The notes under the pieces: generated by a model
Databases searched by the model: none
Told to the model about the DNA's origin: nothing
The model's input: the letters and a program-made list of their open reading frames with translations, nothing else
Source of the DNA: an uncultured Bacteroidia bacterium
Lineage (GTDB): Bacteria > Bacteroidota > Bacteroidia > Bacteroidales > UBA932
Assembly: GCA_902788095.1 (NCBI GenBank)
Contig: CADAIT010000004.1
Location: forward strand, 1 to 64,000
DNA: 64,000 bases
Direction: 5' to 3'
Program-made: the position numbers and the translations under genes
Shown here: positions 9,076 through 16,650 of the stretch, in pieces
How the letters are laid out: each line of letters starts with the position of its first letter
Position numbering within the stretch: the first letter of the stretch is position 1

Positions 9076-9626
9076 TAAGACCCATTTACCTGTACGGCGC
9101 AGAAGTGCTGCGTCAAACGGCCGCTCCGGCCGACCTGAACGACAAAGCGGGCATCGCTGCCCTGGTGCAAGACCTGAAAGACACCCTGGTGGTGGCGGAC
9201 GGCTGCGGCTTGGCCGCTCCCCAGATTGGCGTGAGCCTTCGCGTGGTCATCGTGGACGGCGACGTCGTGTCGGACACCTATGACTACCTGAAAGGCTTCC
9301 GCCGCACCCTCATCAACCCGGAAATCCTTTCCGAGAGCCAAGAGAAAACCACCTACTCGGAAGGTTGCCTGAGCATTCCCGGCATCTACTGCGACGTGGT
9401 TCGTCCCAAGCAAATGACGGTTCGCTACTACAATGAAGACCTTCAGGAAGTGACCGAGGAGTTCGACAATTTTGCCTGCCGCATGATTCAGCACGAGCTG
9501 TCACACCTGGACGGAGACCTGTTCACAGACCACGCGGCGCCCATCCGCAAGAAGATGATTTCCTCCAAACTGCAGAACATACAGAAAGGGAAAGTACATC
9601 CGCACTACAATTCCAGGCTGAAATAA
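9072..9626 (+). CDS. def: peptide deformylase
   Basis: A 184-residue enzyme that removes the formyl group from nascent proteins. All three motifs are present: GCGLAAPQ (44-51), EGCLS (97-101, Cys99 metal ligand) and H141-E-L-S-H145. It is translationally coupled to ruvX. Its TAA stop directly abuts the stop of the convergent M23-LysM gene, with no spacer. Confidence 0.97.
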   Translation: MIRPIYLYGAEVLRQTAAPADLNDKAGIAALVQDLKDTLVVADGCGLAAPQIGVSLRVVIVDGDVVSDTYDYLKGFRRTLINPEILSESQEKTTYSEGCLSIPGIYCDVVRPKQMTVRYYNEDLQEVTEEFDNFACRMIQHELSHLDGDLFTDHAAPIRKKMISSKLQNIQKGKVHPHYNSRLK

Positions 9627-10670
9627 CTAACGCACACGGATTTTCCGTCCCAGCTTGAGCACGGTCCTTTCCGTAAGGCCGGGGTTGAGCTGGCAAATCC
9701 GTTTTACGGAGGTATGATACTTCTTGGCCAGACCGGAAAGGGTGTCGCCGGGGCGGATGGTGTGGTACTTCAGCGCTGCGGCCTCCGCACGGGCACGGGC
9801 CTCGGCAGCTTCCTTCGCCTTCTGCTCCGCGATGATGCGTTCTTCCTCGTCGGTGCGGAAAATCTCGTCTTCATCGTCCACATTCTGCACGTAGCGCTGG
9901 TTGGGGTTGAAGTACCAGCTGCGCACCTTCAGCAGACGGTGGCGGAGCGTTCCGGTTTCAAAGTCAATGAGCCAGGAAGGGTCGAAGGCCGCTCCCCGGT
10001 AGCGGGTCTCGAAATGCAGGTGCGGCCCGGTGGAACGGCCCGTAGAGCCGCCCAGGCCGATGATATCGCCTGCGCTCACCCAGTCCCCGGCGTTCACATT
10101 GCGCTTGGACAGATGCCCGTAGAAGGTTTCCAGGCCGTTGGCATGGCGGATGACCACCAGATTGCCATAGCCCCCCACGTAATCGGAGATGCGCACTTTG
10201 CCGGAGAAGGTGGCCGGGACCGGCGTGCCGGTGGCATACGGCAAATCCACGCCCTGGTGACGACGCCCGCGCCGATAGCCGAATTTGGAGCGCACGGTGG
10301 TCGGGTTGGGGCAGCAATACGAATCCAGGGAATCCAGCACCCAGATGGAGAACTGGTCCGGGATGGGGTCCGGCGACTGCCGATACGGATTTACCGCCCG
10401 CTCGTCCCAGAACTCCGTGAAAACGGTGGAGTCCGCAACCGCAGACGGGTCCTTGACATAACGATAAGTCCCGTTGTTGTACAGGACCACCTTCACGGCA
10501 GGGTTCCCTGTATCCAGGGTATCGGCATAAGCCGTGCCGTGCTGCACATTGGATTTCACTTCCTGCCTGCCGAAAGCATGACGCAGAGAATCTGCCGCGC
10601 TGCCCTCCTCCTGCGCACAGACAGGGAGGAAGGCACACACAGCCGCTAAAGAGAGTAATAGTTTCTTCAT
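9627..10670 (-). CDS. periplasmic M23 peptidase with C-terminal LysM domain
   Basis: A 347-residue exported protein with signal peptide to about residue 19 (VCAQ). The LytM domain spans about 130-235 with zinc ligands H138, D142 and H219 in the canonical RRHQGVDL and GPHLHFE contexts. An Ala/Glu-rich helix (about 265-298) leads to a LysM repeat at 300-347 that should bind peptidoglycan. The protein is likely an active cell-wall endopeptidase. It lies 3 bases downstream of the phosphoglucomutase gene. Confidence 0.9.
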   Translation of the reverse strand: MKKLLLSLAAVCAFLPVCAQEEGSAADSLRHAFGRQEVKSNVQHGTAYADTLDTGNPAVKVVLYNNGTYRYVKDPSAVADSTVFTEFWDERAVNPYRQSPDPIPDQFSIWVLDSLDSYCCPNPTTVRSKFGYRRGRRHQGVDLPYATGTPVPATFSGKVRISDYVGGYGNLVVIRHANGLETFYGHLSKRNVNAGDWVSAGDIIGLGGSTGRSTGPHLHFETRYRGAAFDPSWLIDFETGTLRHRLLKVRSWYFNPNQRYVQNVDDEDEIFRTDEEERIIAEQKAKEAAEARARAEAAALKYHTIRPGDTLSGLAKKYHTSVKRICQLNPGLTERTVLKLGRKIRVR

Positions 10671-10673
10671 CCG

Positions 10674-12041
10674 CTACCGTTTGCCGCCGAACTGGCCCAC
10701 GATGATGGCGTCCGCCTGGGCAATTTTTTCTTTCATGAGTTCCTGTGAGACCGCCTCACAGATAAAGCGGAGATAAGGCTCCGTATTGGAAGGACGGATG
10801 TTGAACCACCACTGGGGGAATTCCAGGCGGTAGCCGTCGAAGTCCATCACCTTGGTGGGCGTTTCCTTGCTCTCGAAATACGCTTTCACGGCGTCCATGG
10901 CTCCTTTCTTGTCCTCCACCTTGTAGTTGATTTCGCCGGAGTTCTCGTAAGCGGTAAGGCGGTCGATTTCCTCACTGAGTTTGATGCCCTGCTTCTTGAG
11001 GGCGCTCACGATACGCAGGACGATGATGCTGGACAGCATGCCGCTGTCGCTGTAGAAAAAGTCCTTGAAGTAATAGTGACCGGCAAGTTCGCCTCCCCAA
11101 AGGCCGTCAATCTCGCGGAGTTTGGGCGCCGCGAAGGCACGGCCGACACGCCAGGTGTGCACGTCCGCCTGGTAATTTTTCACCAGATACTCGGCCACGG
11201 CCTTGCTGGAGCGGATTTCCTGCAGCACGCGCGGATTCTTCTCGCCGCGCTCGTCGCAGAAATAACGGGCCATCAGGGCAATCACCAGGTCCGGCGCCAC
11301 AAAGCGGGCTTTGTCGTCCACGAACATGACGCGGTCTGCGTCGCCGTCGTAAATGACACCTATGTCTGCCTTGATGCGGGCGACCAGTTCCTTGAGCGGT
11401 TCCACGTTTTTGGCCACCAGCGGGTTGGGTTCATGGTTGGGGAAACTGCCGTCCATGGTGTCGAAGAGGTACTGTGCGTCCTCGCCTTTGTAGATTTCCT
11501 TGGCGAAGAGCGTCGCCATGCCGTTGGACAGGTCGAAGGCGATTTTCAGATTGGAATAGTCCCCCTTGAACTTTTTGAGGAAGGCGATATAGTCCGGCTT
11601 GATGTCGATTTCCTTCACGCTGCCTTTCCTGGCGGCTACGGGCGTGGGACGGCCTTCGTCTATCCACTGCTTGATTTGGCCCAGACCGGTGTCCAGGCCC
11701 ACGGGAAGCGCGTTCTCACGGCTCACCTTCATGCCGTTGTACTCCGGCGGATTGTGGGAAGCGGTGATTTGGACCGATGCCTTGTAGCCATAGTTGGCCG
11801 TGCCGAAGTACACCAGCGGCGTGGAGCTGTAGCCGATATCGTCCACGTCGGCCCCGGCGTCCGTGATGCCCTTGATGAGGGCGTCGTGAATGACTTTTCC
11901 GGAGAGACGGCAGTCGCGGCCCACCAGCACCTTGTCGGTCTTCAGCAGTTCGGGGATAAAGTATCCCACTTTATATGCGTCTTCCAGGTTCCAGTCCTTT
12001 TCCCAGATTCCGCGGATGTCATATGCATGAAATGCGCCCAT
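10674..12041 (-). CDS. phosphomannomutase/phosphoglucomutase
   Basis: A 455-residue alpha-D-phosphohexomutase. The phosphoserine loop is TASHNP (Ser95), the magnesium loop is DGDADR (232-237), the sugar-binding loop reads GGELAGH, and the C-terminal phosphate loop is RPSNTEP. It interconverts hexose 1- and 6-phosphates for nucleotide sugar, LPS and glycan synthesis. Whether it prefers mannose or glucose cannot be told from the motifs. A TAnnTTTG element lies 28 bases upstream, and the M23-LysM gene follows directly. Confidence 0.93.
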   Translation of the reverse strand: MGAFHAYDIRGIWEKDWNLEDAYKVGYFIPELLKTDKVLVGRDCRLSGKVIHDALIKGITDAGADVDDIGYSSTPLVYFGTANYGYKASVQITASHNPPEYNGMKVSRENALPVGLDTGLGQIKQWIDEGRPTPVAARKGSVKEIDIKPDYIAFLKKFKGDYSNLKIAFDLSNGMATLFAKEIYKGEDAQYLFDTMDGSFPNHEPNPLVAKNVEPLKELVARIKADIGVIYDGDADRVMFVDDKARFVAPDLVIALMARYFCDERGEKNPRVLQEIRSSKAVAEYLVKNYQADVHTWRVGRAFAAPKLREIDGLWGGELAGHYYFKDFFYSDSGMLSSIIVLRIVSALKKQGIKLSEEIDRLTAYENSGEINYKVEDKKGAMDAVKAYFESKETPTKVMDFDGYRLEFPQWWFNIRPSNTEPYLRFICEAVSQELMKEKIAQADAIIVGQFGGKR

Positions 12042-12068
12042 AGTGGTTAGATTTTAAAAGTCATTGTA

Positions 12069-12076
12069 CAAATATA
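12069..12076 (-). promoter_or_regulatory. -7 promoter element of the phosphohexomutase gene
   Basis: TATATTTG on the minus strand, 27 bases before the ATG. It begins just after the T-tract of the terminator of the upstream porin gene. Confidence 0.65.
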
Positions 12077-12078
12077 GC

Positions 12079-12110
12079 AAAAAAAAGGGACAGGCAATCA
12101 TCCTGTCCCT
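12079..12110 (-). terminator. rho-independent terminator of the porin operon
   Basis: GGGACAGG (12087-12094) and CCTGTCCC (12102-12109) form an 8-bp GC-rich stem with a 7-base loop. On the minus strand it is followed by a run of eight T (A-run 12079-12086). It lies about 20 bases after the porin stop codon. Confidence 0.9.
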
Positions 12111-12130
12111 AAAAACATCGTTCCAAACGC

Positions 12131-13426
12131 TTAGAAATTGAACTTGGTCATGCAAATAAAGCGATGATTCATCAGCCAGTGCGCGTTACCGTACATGCCG
12201 CGGGCATTACGCTCTCCTTCGCCGAATTGGGCCGCAGTGAGGTTATATTCCAGGGACAGGGCAAATTTGCCCAGGTTCCAGACAACTGTGGGCGTGGCAC
12301 GGAAGGCCTGCTGGATTTTGGCATCTGCGGAAGTATTCAGCCACAGCTGTTTAACATCGGCCAGATTGGTCGTTGTGCCAAACTGCTTCATATAACCCAG
12401 CATACACATTACCTGAAACTTCTTGCCGTACTGGAAGCTCACGAAAGAAGCCCAGTCCTGCATGGGCGTGTAGGTATACTTGTAATTCACGTCGTCGATG
12501 CTTGCAAGGCCGTAACCGGACAGCAGGTTGAACTGCTCGCCGCTTTGGGCAAAAATGCTCTTGGCCTTCAACTGGAACAAACCGTTGGTGTATTGGAGGA
12601 ACACAAAGGGAGAGACGGCGGTAAGAATGCCGCTGGCCTTGTGTTCACGCACATCCATATTGTATCCGCGAACAAGGGTCCCCGGGCTGGAATTATTATG
12701 CCCTACAAAGCCAATAGGTCTGGTGTTTATGATATCCACACCAATCTTGGCCGCAAAGTAGGGGCCCTTATAGCCAAAGCCGGCATAGAACTCCGGAAGT
12801 CCGTATTTATAGTAGTCCTTAACTTTTCCGGAGGGGCCGGTAGGCAGATAGTGGTTAAGATACATCACGCTGGCGGTGAAGGTAAAACCGGCGCCCAGAT
12901 TGATATCAGCAGTCAGTTGAGGCGTGCGGCTGAAGGGGTTGAAAGGCGCACCGGACTCGAGGTTGGTCATGTGCGGAAGGTCAACCGCCATGGGATGCCA
13001 TGCCTGGCCAATAGTAAGGCTTACCGGGCTGTTATCCCAGCCCAGTTTCATAAAAGCCTGACGAAGGCGAAGGGTGGGGACCGAGCCACTAAGGTAGTAA
13101 AAGTCGGCCTCCACTTTAGCGGAGATGCCCATTGTACCCCACTTGTAGCCGGTAACGTCCAGGCCAAGGCGAGTTGTGAGGGAGACGAATCGCCAGTTAA
13201 AACCGGCATTCATGTCAACGCCGCCCTTCATGTCCCAATCTTTGGGCATGTAGAAGTACAAGTCTTCCGTCCCGGCGCTCACGGCACGGGAGTCGGCGGT
13301 AATGTAGTTACGGACAAAACCATATAACTTGAAGTGCGAAGGTTTCTCCGCAACGGGAGTTTCCTGCGCAAAAGCGGCGCCGCCCGTGAGCAGCGCTGCC
13401 AATAAGATAAGAATTGTTTTTTTCAT
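12131..13426 (-). CDS. outer-membrane beta-barrel porin-like protein
   Basis: A 431-residue protein with a clean signal peptide (1-21, ending AAFAQ). I start it at 13426; the frame stays open for 72 codons upstream, but those codons cover an interspersed repeat and the end of the transporter gene. The mature part is rich in alternating aromatic and polar strands and ends in Phe-Asn-Phe, typical of outer-membrane barrels. It resembles the putative porins of Bacteroidetes (DcaP-like group), but no specific family is certain. It is third in the run with the M49-like and DASS genes, so it may pass the same small anion through the outer membrane. Confidence 0.72.
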   Translation of the reverse strand: MKKTILILLAALLTGGAAFAQETPVAEKPSHFKLYGFVRNYITADSRAVSAGTEDLYFYMPKDWDMKGGVDMNAGFNWRFVSLTTRLGLDVTGYKWGTMGISAKVEADFYYLSGSVPTLRLRQAFMKLGWDNSPVSLTIGQAWHPMAVDLPHMTNLESGAPFNPFSRTPQLTADINLGAGFTFTASVMYLNHYLPTGPSGKVKDYYKYGLPEFYAGFGYKGPYFAAKIGVDIINTRPIGFVGHNNSSPGTLVRGYNMDVREHKASGILTAVSPFVFLQYTNGLFQLKAKSIFAQSGEQFNLLSGYGLASIDDVNYKYTYTPMQDWASFVSFQYGKKFQVMCMLGYMKQFGTTTNLADVKQLWLNTSADAKIQQAFRATPTVVWNLGKFALSLEYNLTAAQFGEGERNARGMYGNAHWLMNHRFICMTKFNF

Positions 13427-13427
13427 A

Positions 13428-13475
13428 AGATTCTTCACTTCGTTCAGAATGACATATCGTTCAGAATGACATATC
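13428..13475 (+). repeat. quasi-palindromic interspersed repeat with 17-bp tandem duplication
   Basis: The unit at 13428-13453 reads AGATTCTTC, ACTTCG, TTCAGAATGAC. GATTCT and AGAATG make it quasi-palindromic. The 17-base segment starting CGTTCAGAATGAC is repeated in tandem (13441-13457 and 13458-13474). The repeat fills the 47-base space between the DASS stop and the porin start. A relative with the same design lies inside rsmH at 47866-47892. Confidence 0.8.
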
Positions 13476-14913
13476 AGGCAAACGGGAAAAGTTTGGTAAG
13501 CCAGAAGTAGCCCAGGACAAAGCCGACAATGCCGATGACCAGACCGACCTTGGTCATGTCCTTGGTATCCACCATGCCGGTGGCGGATGCAATGGCATTC
13601 GGCGGCGTGGAAATGGGGAACAGCATGGCGATGGAAGCACACACGGCAATGAAGATAATCATGGCGGAAGTGCCTCCCAGGGCCAGGAATTCGGCGTTAT
13701 TGGCAGCCTCGGGGTCTGCCATGCCGTTGGCGACCACAATCAGGATGGGGATAAGCAGGGCGGCCGTCGCGGAGTTGGAAATGAAGTTGGAAAGCAGGTA
13801 GCACACCAGGCCGGCGACCACCAGCACCAGCACCACGCTCATGCTGCCGAACGGAATGGCCTGAATGAGCACCTTGGCAAGACCGGTGTCCTGCAGGCAG
13901 TAACCCAGGCAGAAGCCACCGGCTACCAGCCACAGCACGTTCCAGTTGATTTCCTTGATTTCCTCCTTGCCGAACAGGCCCGTTGCGGTGAACACGCCCA
14001 GCGGAATCAGCGCAACGATATTGGAGTTGATATGGGTAATCTGCTCTGTCGCCCACAGCAGGATGGTACCCACGAAAGTTATCCACACCACATACAGCTT
14101 CCAGTCCTTCTTCTTGGTGCTCTCGGGAATTTCCAGCACCAGTTTCTTGGTCTTGAACGGGAACATGAAGCGCAGCAGCACCCAAGCGATGAGAATCATC
14201 ACAATCACGTAAGGAATCATGTGCACGCACCAGTCACCGAAAGAAACGTCAATACCGGCCTGCTCCAGGGCGCCCTTGGCCGTCGCGTTGGGCGGGGTGC
14301 CGATAGGCGTGCCGATACCGCCGAGGTTGGCGGCAACCGGGATACTCAGCGCCAGACCGACTTTACCTTTGTCGTCAGCGGGAAGCTTGGACAGCACCGG
14401 GGTCAGCAGCGCCAGCATCATGGCGGCGGTGGCGGTATTGCTCATGAACATGGAGAACACGGAAATCATGATGAGGAAGCCCAGCAGCACGATTTCCGGC
14501 TTGGTGCCGAAGAGTTTCAGCAGGGCCCGGGCCAGCGTAACGTCCAGACCGTATTTCTCCGCCATGATGGCCAGCACGAAACCGCCCAGGAAGAGCATCA
14601 CCACGGGGTCTGCCATGGAAGCCATGATACGGCCGTAAGGAACCAGGGTGCCGTACTGCGGGTCGCAGAACAGGCCGATGCCCTTGTTGGAGACGGTAAG
14701 CAGGGATATCACTATCACCAGGAGTGAGGTGGACCAGTTGGGAATAATCTCAAAAATCCACATGAGCGCAGCAAATACGAACAGGGCGATTACCCGCTGC
14801 TGGACAACCGTCAGGGCCTCAATTCCAAAGAATGACACCGGAACAGCCCACAGGAATATGGTAATTGCCAGCACCAGCGGCAGGAATACCATATACTTTG
14901 CATTGAACTTCAT
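13474..14913 (-). CDS. DASS (SLC13) family anion:sodium symporter
   Basis: A 479-residue inner-membrane transporter with about eleven to twelve hydrophobic segments. Both signature repeats are present: a SNTATAA motif in the N-terminal half and SNSATAA in the C-terminal half. These Ser-Asn-Thr-type motifs bind sodium and the carboxylate of the substrate in this family. Likely substrates are C4-dicarboxylates, citrate or sulfate; the sequence alone does not decide. The gene sits 16 bases after the M49-like lipoprotein gene and just before the porin gene, so the three form one uptake unit. Confidence 0.9.
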   Translation of the reverse strand: MKFNAKYMVFLPLVLAITIFLWAVPVSFFGIEALTVVQQRVIALFVFAALMWIFEIIPNWSTSLLVIVISLLTVSNKGIGLFCDPQYGTLVPYGRIMASMADPVVMLFLGGFVLAIMAEKYGLDVTLARALLKLFGTKPEIVLLGFLIMISVFSMFMSNTATAAMMLALLTPVLSKLPADDKGKVGLALSIPVAANLGGIGTPIGTPPNATAKGALEQAGIDVSFGDWCVHMIPYVIVMILIAWVLLRFMFPFKTKKLVLEIPESTKKKDWKLYVVWITFVGTILLWATEQITHINSNIVALIPLGVFTATGLFGKEEIKEINWNVLWLVAGGFCLGYCLQDTGLAKVLIQAIPFGSMSVVLVLVVAGLVCYLLSNFISNSATAALLIPILIVVANGMADPEAANNAEFLALGGTSAMIIFIAVCASIAMLFPISTPPNAIASATGMVDTKDMTKVGLVIGIVGFVLGYFWLTKLFPFA

Positions 14914-14929
14914 AATATATCGAGACTTT

Positions 14930-16528
14930 TTATTTTTCGTAGGTGAAACGGATATCCACAGGTATCTTTTCCAGTTCCAGGTTCACGATGTCCGCCTTGA
15001 TGGCAGAGGCCACCACGGCATACTTGTTCACGAACTCGGTGGCGGCCTCGCGGTCGCCCATGGCCTGGAGCTTCAGGATGTGGGCGCCCAAATCGGCAAT
15101 GGCCTGCTCCGTCAGGGCATAGTCGATGCCATACTTGCCGGAAGCCTTGCGGGAGATGGCCCCCTGTTCCGAAAGGTAATTGTAAATGAGAAGATTGGCA
15201 CGGCCGGTGGCATCGCCGAAGCCGAAGCGCGTGGAACGGATGATATTCGCCACGAAGGTAGCGAGCACATCCTGCTTCATGATGAGGGCATCCACCCGAT
15301 GCGCTTCCACCTCACGGGCGCACAGGTAGGCTCCCAGCACATTGGATTTGGCCTTTTCCAAGGTAAGGGCCTCATTGCCCAGCGCAGCGGCGACCGTTCC
15401 CTTGCCGGTAATGGTCTCCTTTACGCCCAGGCCCTTGGCCACCTCGCGGAACACGATATTCCAGTAGAAAGCATTGGCGTCCAGATGGGCGCAGTCCGCT
15501 CCTTCGAACAGAATCATGCCGGCCGGGAACACCGTGCGGTTGAATTTCTCGCGGATAATGTTGTCGAACAGGATGGTACGGGTGCCGAACTCCTCCTGCA
15601 CACGGCTGTCGTACGGGAAATTGATGGCGATGACCTTGTACCCGGCGTTGGTGTAGCCGCCGTAGTAAATGGCGTCACAGGAGAAAATGTTGGATTCCGC
15701 CCCCGGGACGAAGGAGTGGTAGATGGCGTCGCCCGGCAGGGAGGCCTGCAATTCCGGCAGGCGGGCCGTCAGGGACTGAAGGCTGGCCGTGCGCTCCAGG
15801 TTTTTCAGGAGGACATAGGCGCCATAGGAGGCCTTGATGCCATACCGCTCGTCGTCGATGGTCTCGTTGGGGCCTATCACCAGGTCCATCTTGCTGTCGG
15901 TCATCTCCAGCCAGGCTTTGTCGCTCTCGTAGTAGTCGTCCGAGAGGAGGGCGTCGGCCTTCTTGAGCAGATACGTACGCACGCTTTCCTTGATGGTGAT
16001 GTCCGCAGCGGCGCGGAGGATATCGGCCATCTTCTTCAGCTGCTCCTGATAGGCGTCGTGATACCATTCCACCTTCAGGGAGCCGTCATTGGCCCGGCGG
16101 ATGAGCGTGTAAGGGCTGTATTTGTCGGGGTTGTCCAGGGCCTGGAATTCCTCGTCCGTCATGTCTTCCGGATAAAAGCGGGCGCCGGCCGGTTTGGGGC
16201 CGAACCCTTCCAGGAAAGCTTGGTCGTCGATACGGTTCCACGGGCCGTAGTTCACCTCAACGAAGGCTTTTTCCGCAGGATCCTGCAAATCCTCGAACAC
16301 AGCCTTGGACCCGAAACTCTGCTCCCAGTAAATGGCATCCGCCTGGTCCGCCGCAAAGCGGTACAGGTTCAGAACCTCTTTGCCGTTATCCGTAATTCCT
16401 GTCAGGTCCGGAGCAGGAATCGTCACCAGCGCATAATTCGCCAGCAGTTGTCCCCCCTTGGTCCTCTTTTGTTCACAGGAAACAAGCAGGAGCGATGCAA
16501 AGCATAGCGCGATTACCAGTTTTTTCAT
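14930..16528 (-). CDS. M49 (dipeptidyl peptidase III)-like lipoprotein lacking zinc ligands
   Basis: A 532-residue lipoprotein with lipobox LLLVSC (Cys18). Several blocks match the Bacteroidetes M49-like family: the AIYWEQSFG start region, YGPWNRID, KPAGARFYPEDM and the GLGVKETITGKGTV block. Where the family has its HExxH or HExxGH site, this protein reads R361-E-V-A-K365. The later Glu ligand position in the TLExxK block is K392. No HExxH occurs anywhere. It is also shorter than the roughly 675 residues of B. thetaiotaomicron DPP III. It is probably a non-catalytic binding protein. It leads the operon with the DASS transporter and porin. Confidence 0.7.
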   Translation of the reverse strand: MKKLVIALCFASLLLVSCEQKRTKGGQLLANYALVTIPAPDLTGITDNGKEVLNLYRFAADQADAIYWEQSFGSKAVFEDLQDPAEKAFVEVNYGPWNRIDDQAFLEGFGPKPAGARFYPEDMTDEEFQALDNPDKYSPYTLIRRANDGSLKVEWYHDAYQEQLKKMADILRAAADITIKESVRTYLLKKADALLSDDYYESDKAWLEMTDSKMDLVIGPNETIDDERYGIKASYGAYVLLKNLERTASLQSLTARLPELQASLPGDAIYHSFVPGAESNIFSCDAIYYGGYTNAGYKVIAINFPYDSRVQEEFGTRTILFDNIIREKFNRTVFPAGMILFEGADCAHLDANAFYWNIVFREVAKGLGVKETITGKGTVAAALGNEALTLEKAKSNVLGAYLCAREVEAHRVDALIMKQDVLATFVANIIRSTRFGFGDATGRANLLIYNYLSEQGAISRKASGKYGIDYALTEQAIADLGAHILKLQAMGDREAATEFVNKYAVVASAIKADIVNLELEKIPVDIRFTYEK

Positions 16529-16554
16529 GTAAGACGGTTAATTATATTAGCTTG

Positions 16555-16562
16555 CAAAGATA
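16555..16562 (-). promoter_or_regulatory. -7 promoter element of the M49-like/DASS/porin operon
   Basis: TATCTTTG on the minus strand, 26 bases upstream of the ATG at 16528, matching TAnnTTTG. Confidence 0.7.
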
Positions 16563-16596
16563 GCAATTAATTATAAGATAACCTTGCATACGGACA

Positions 16597-16629
16597 TAAA
16601 AACGGTGTCCCATTTCCATGAGACACCGT
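16597..16629 (-). terminator. terminator of gdhA
   Basis: ACGGTGTC (16602-16609) and GACACCGT (16622-16629) pair perfectly over 8 bp with a 12-base loop. On the minus strand TTTTTA follows. It lies 21 bases past the gdhA stop. Confidence 0.82.
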
Positions 16630-16650
16630 AAAAAGGAAAACGAAGGGTTT

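Noticed and set aside
13427..13642. 72-codon N-terminal extension of the porin gene
   Set aside because: It consists of the end of the DASS gene in another frame plus the interspersed repeat; the signal peptide starts at 13426.
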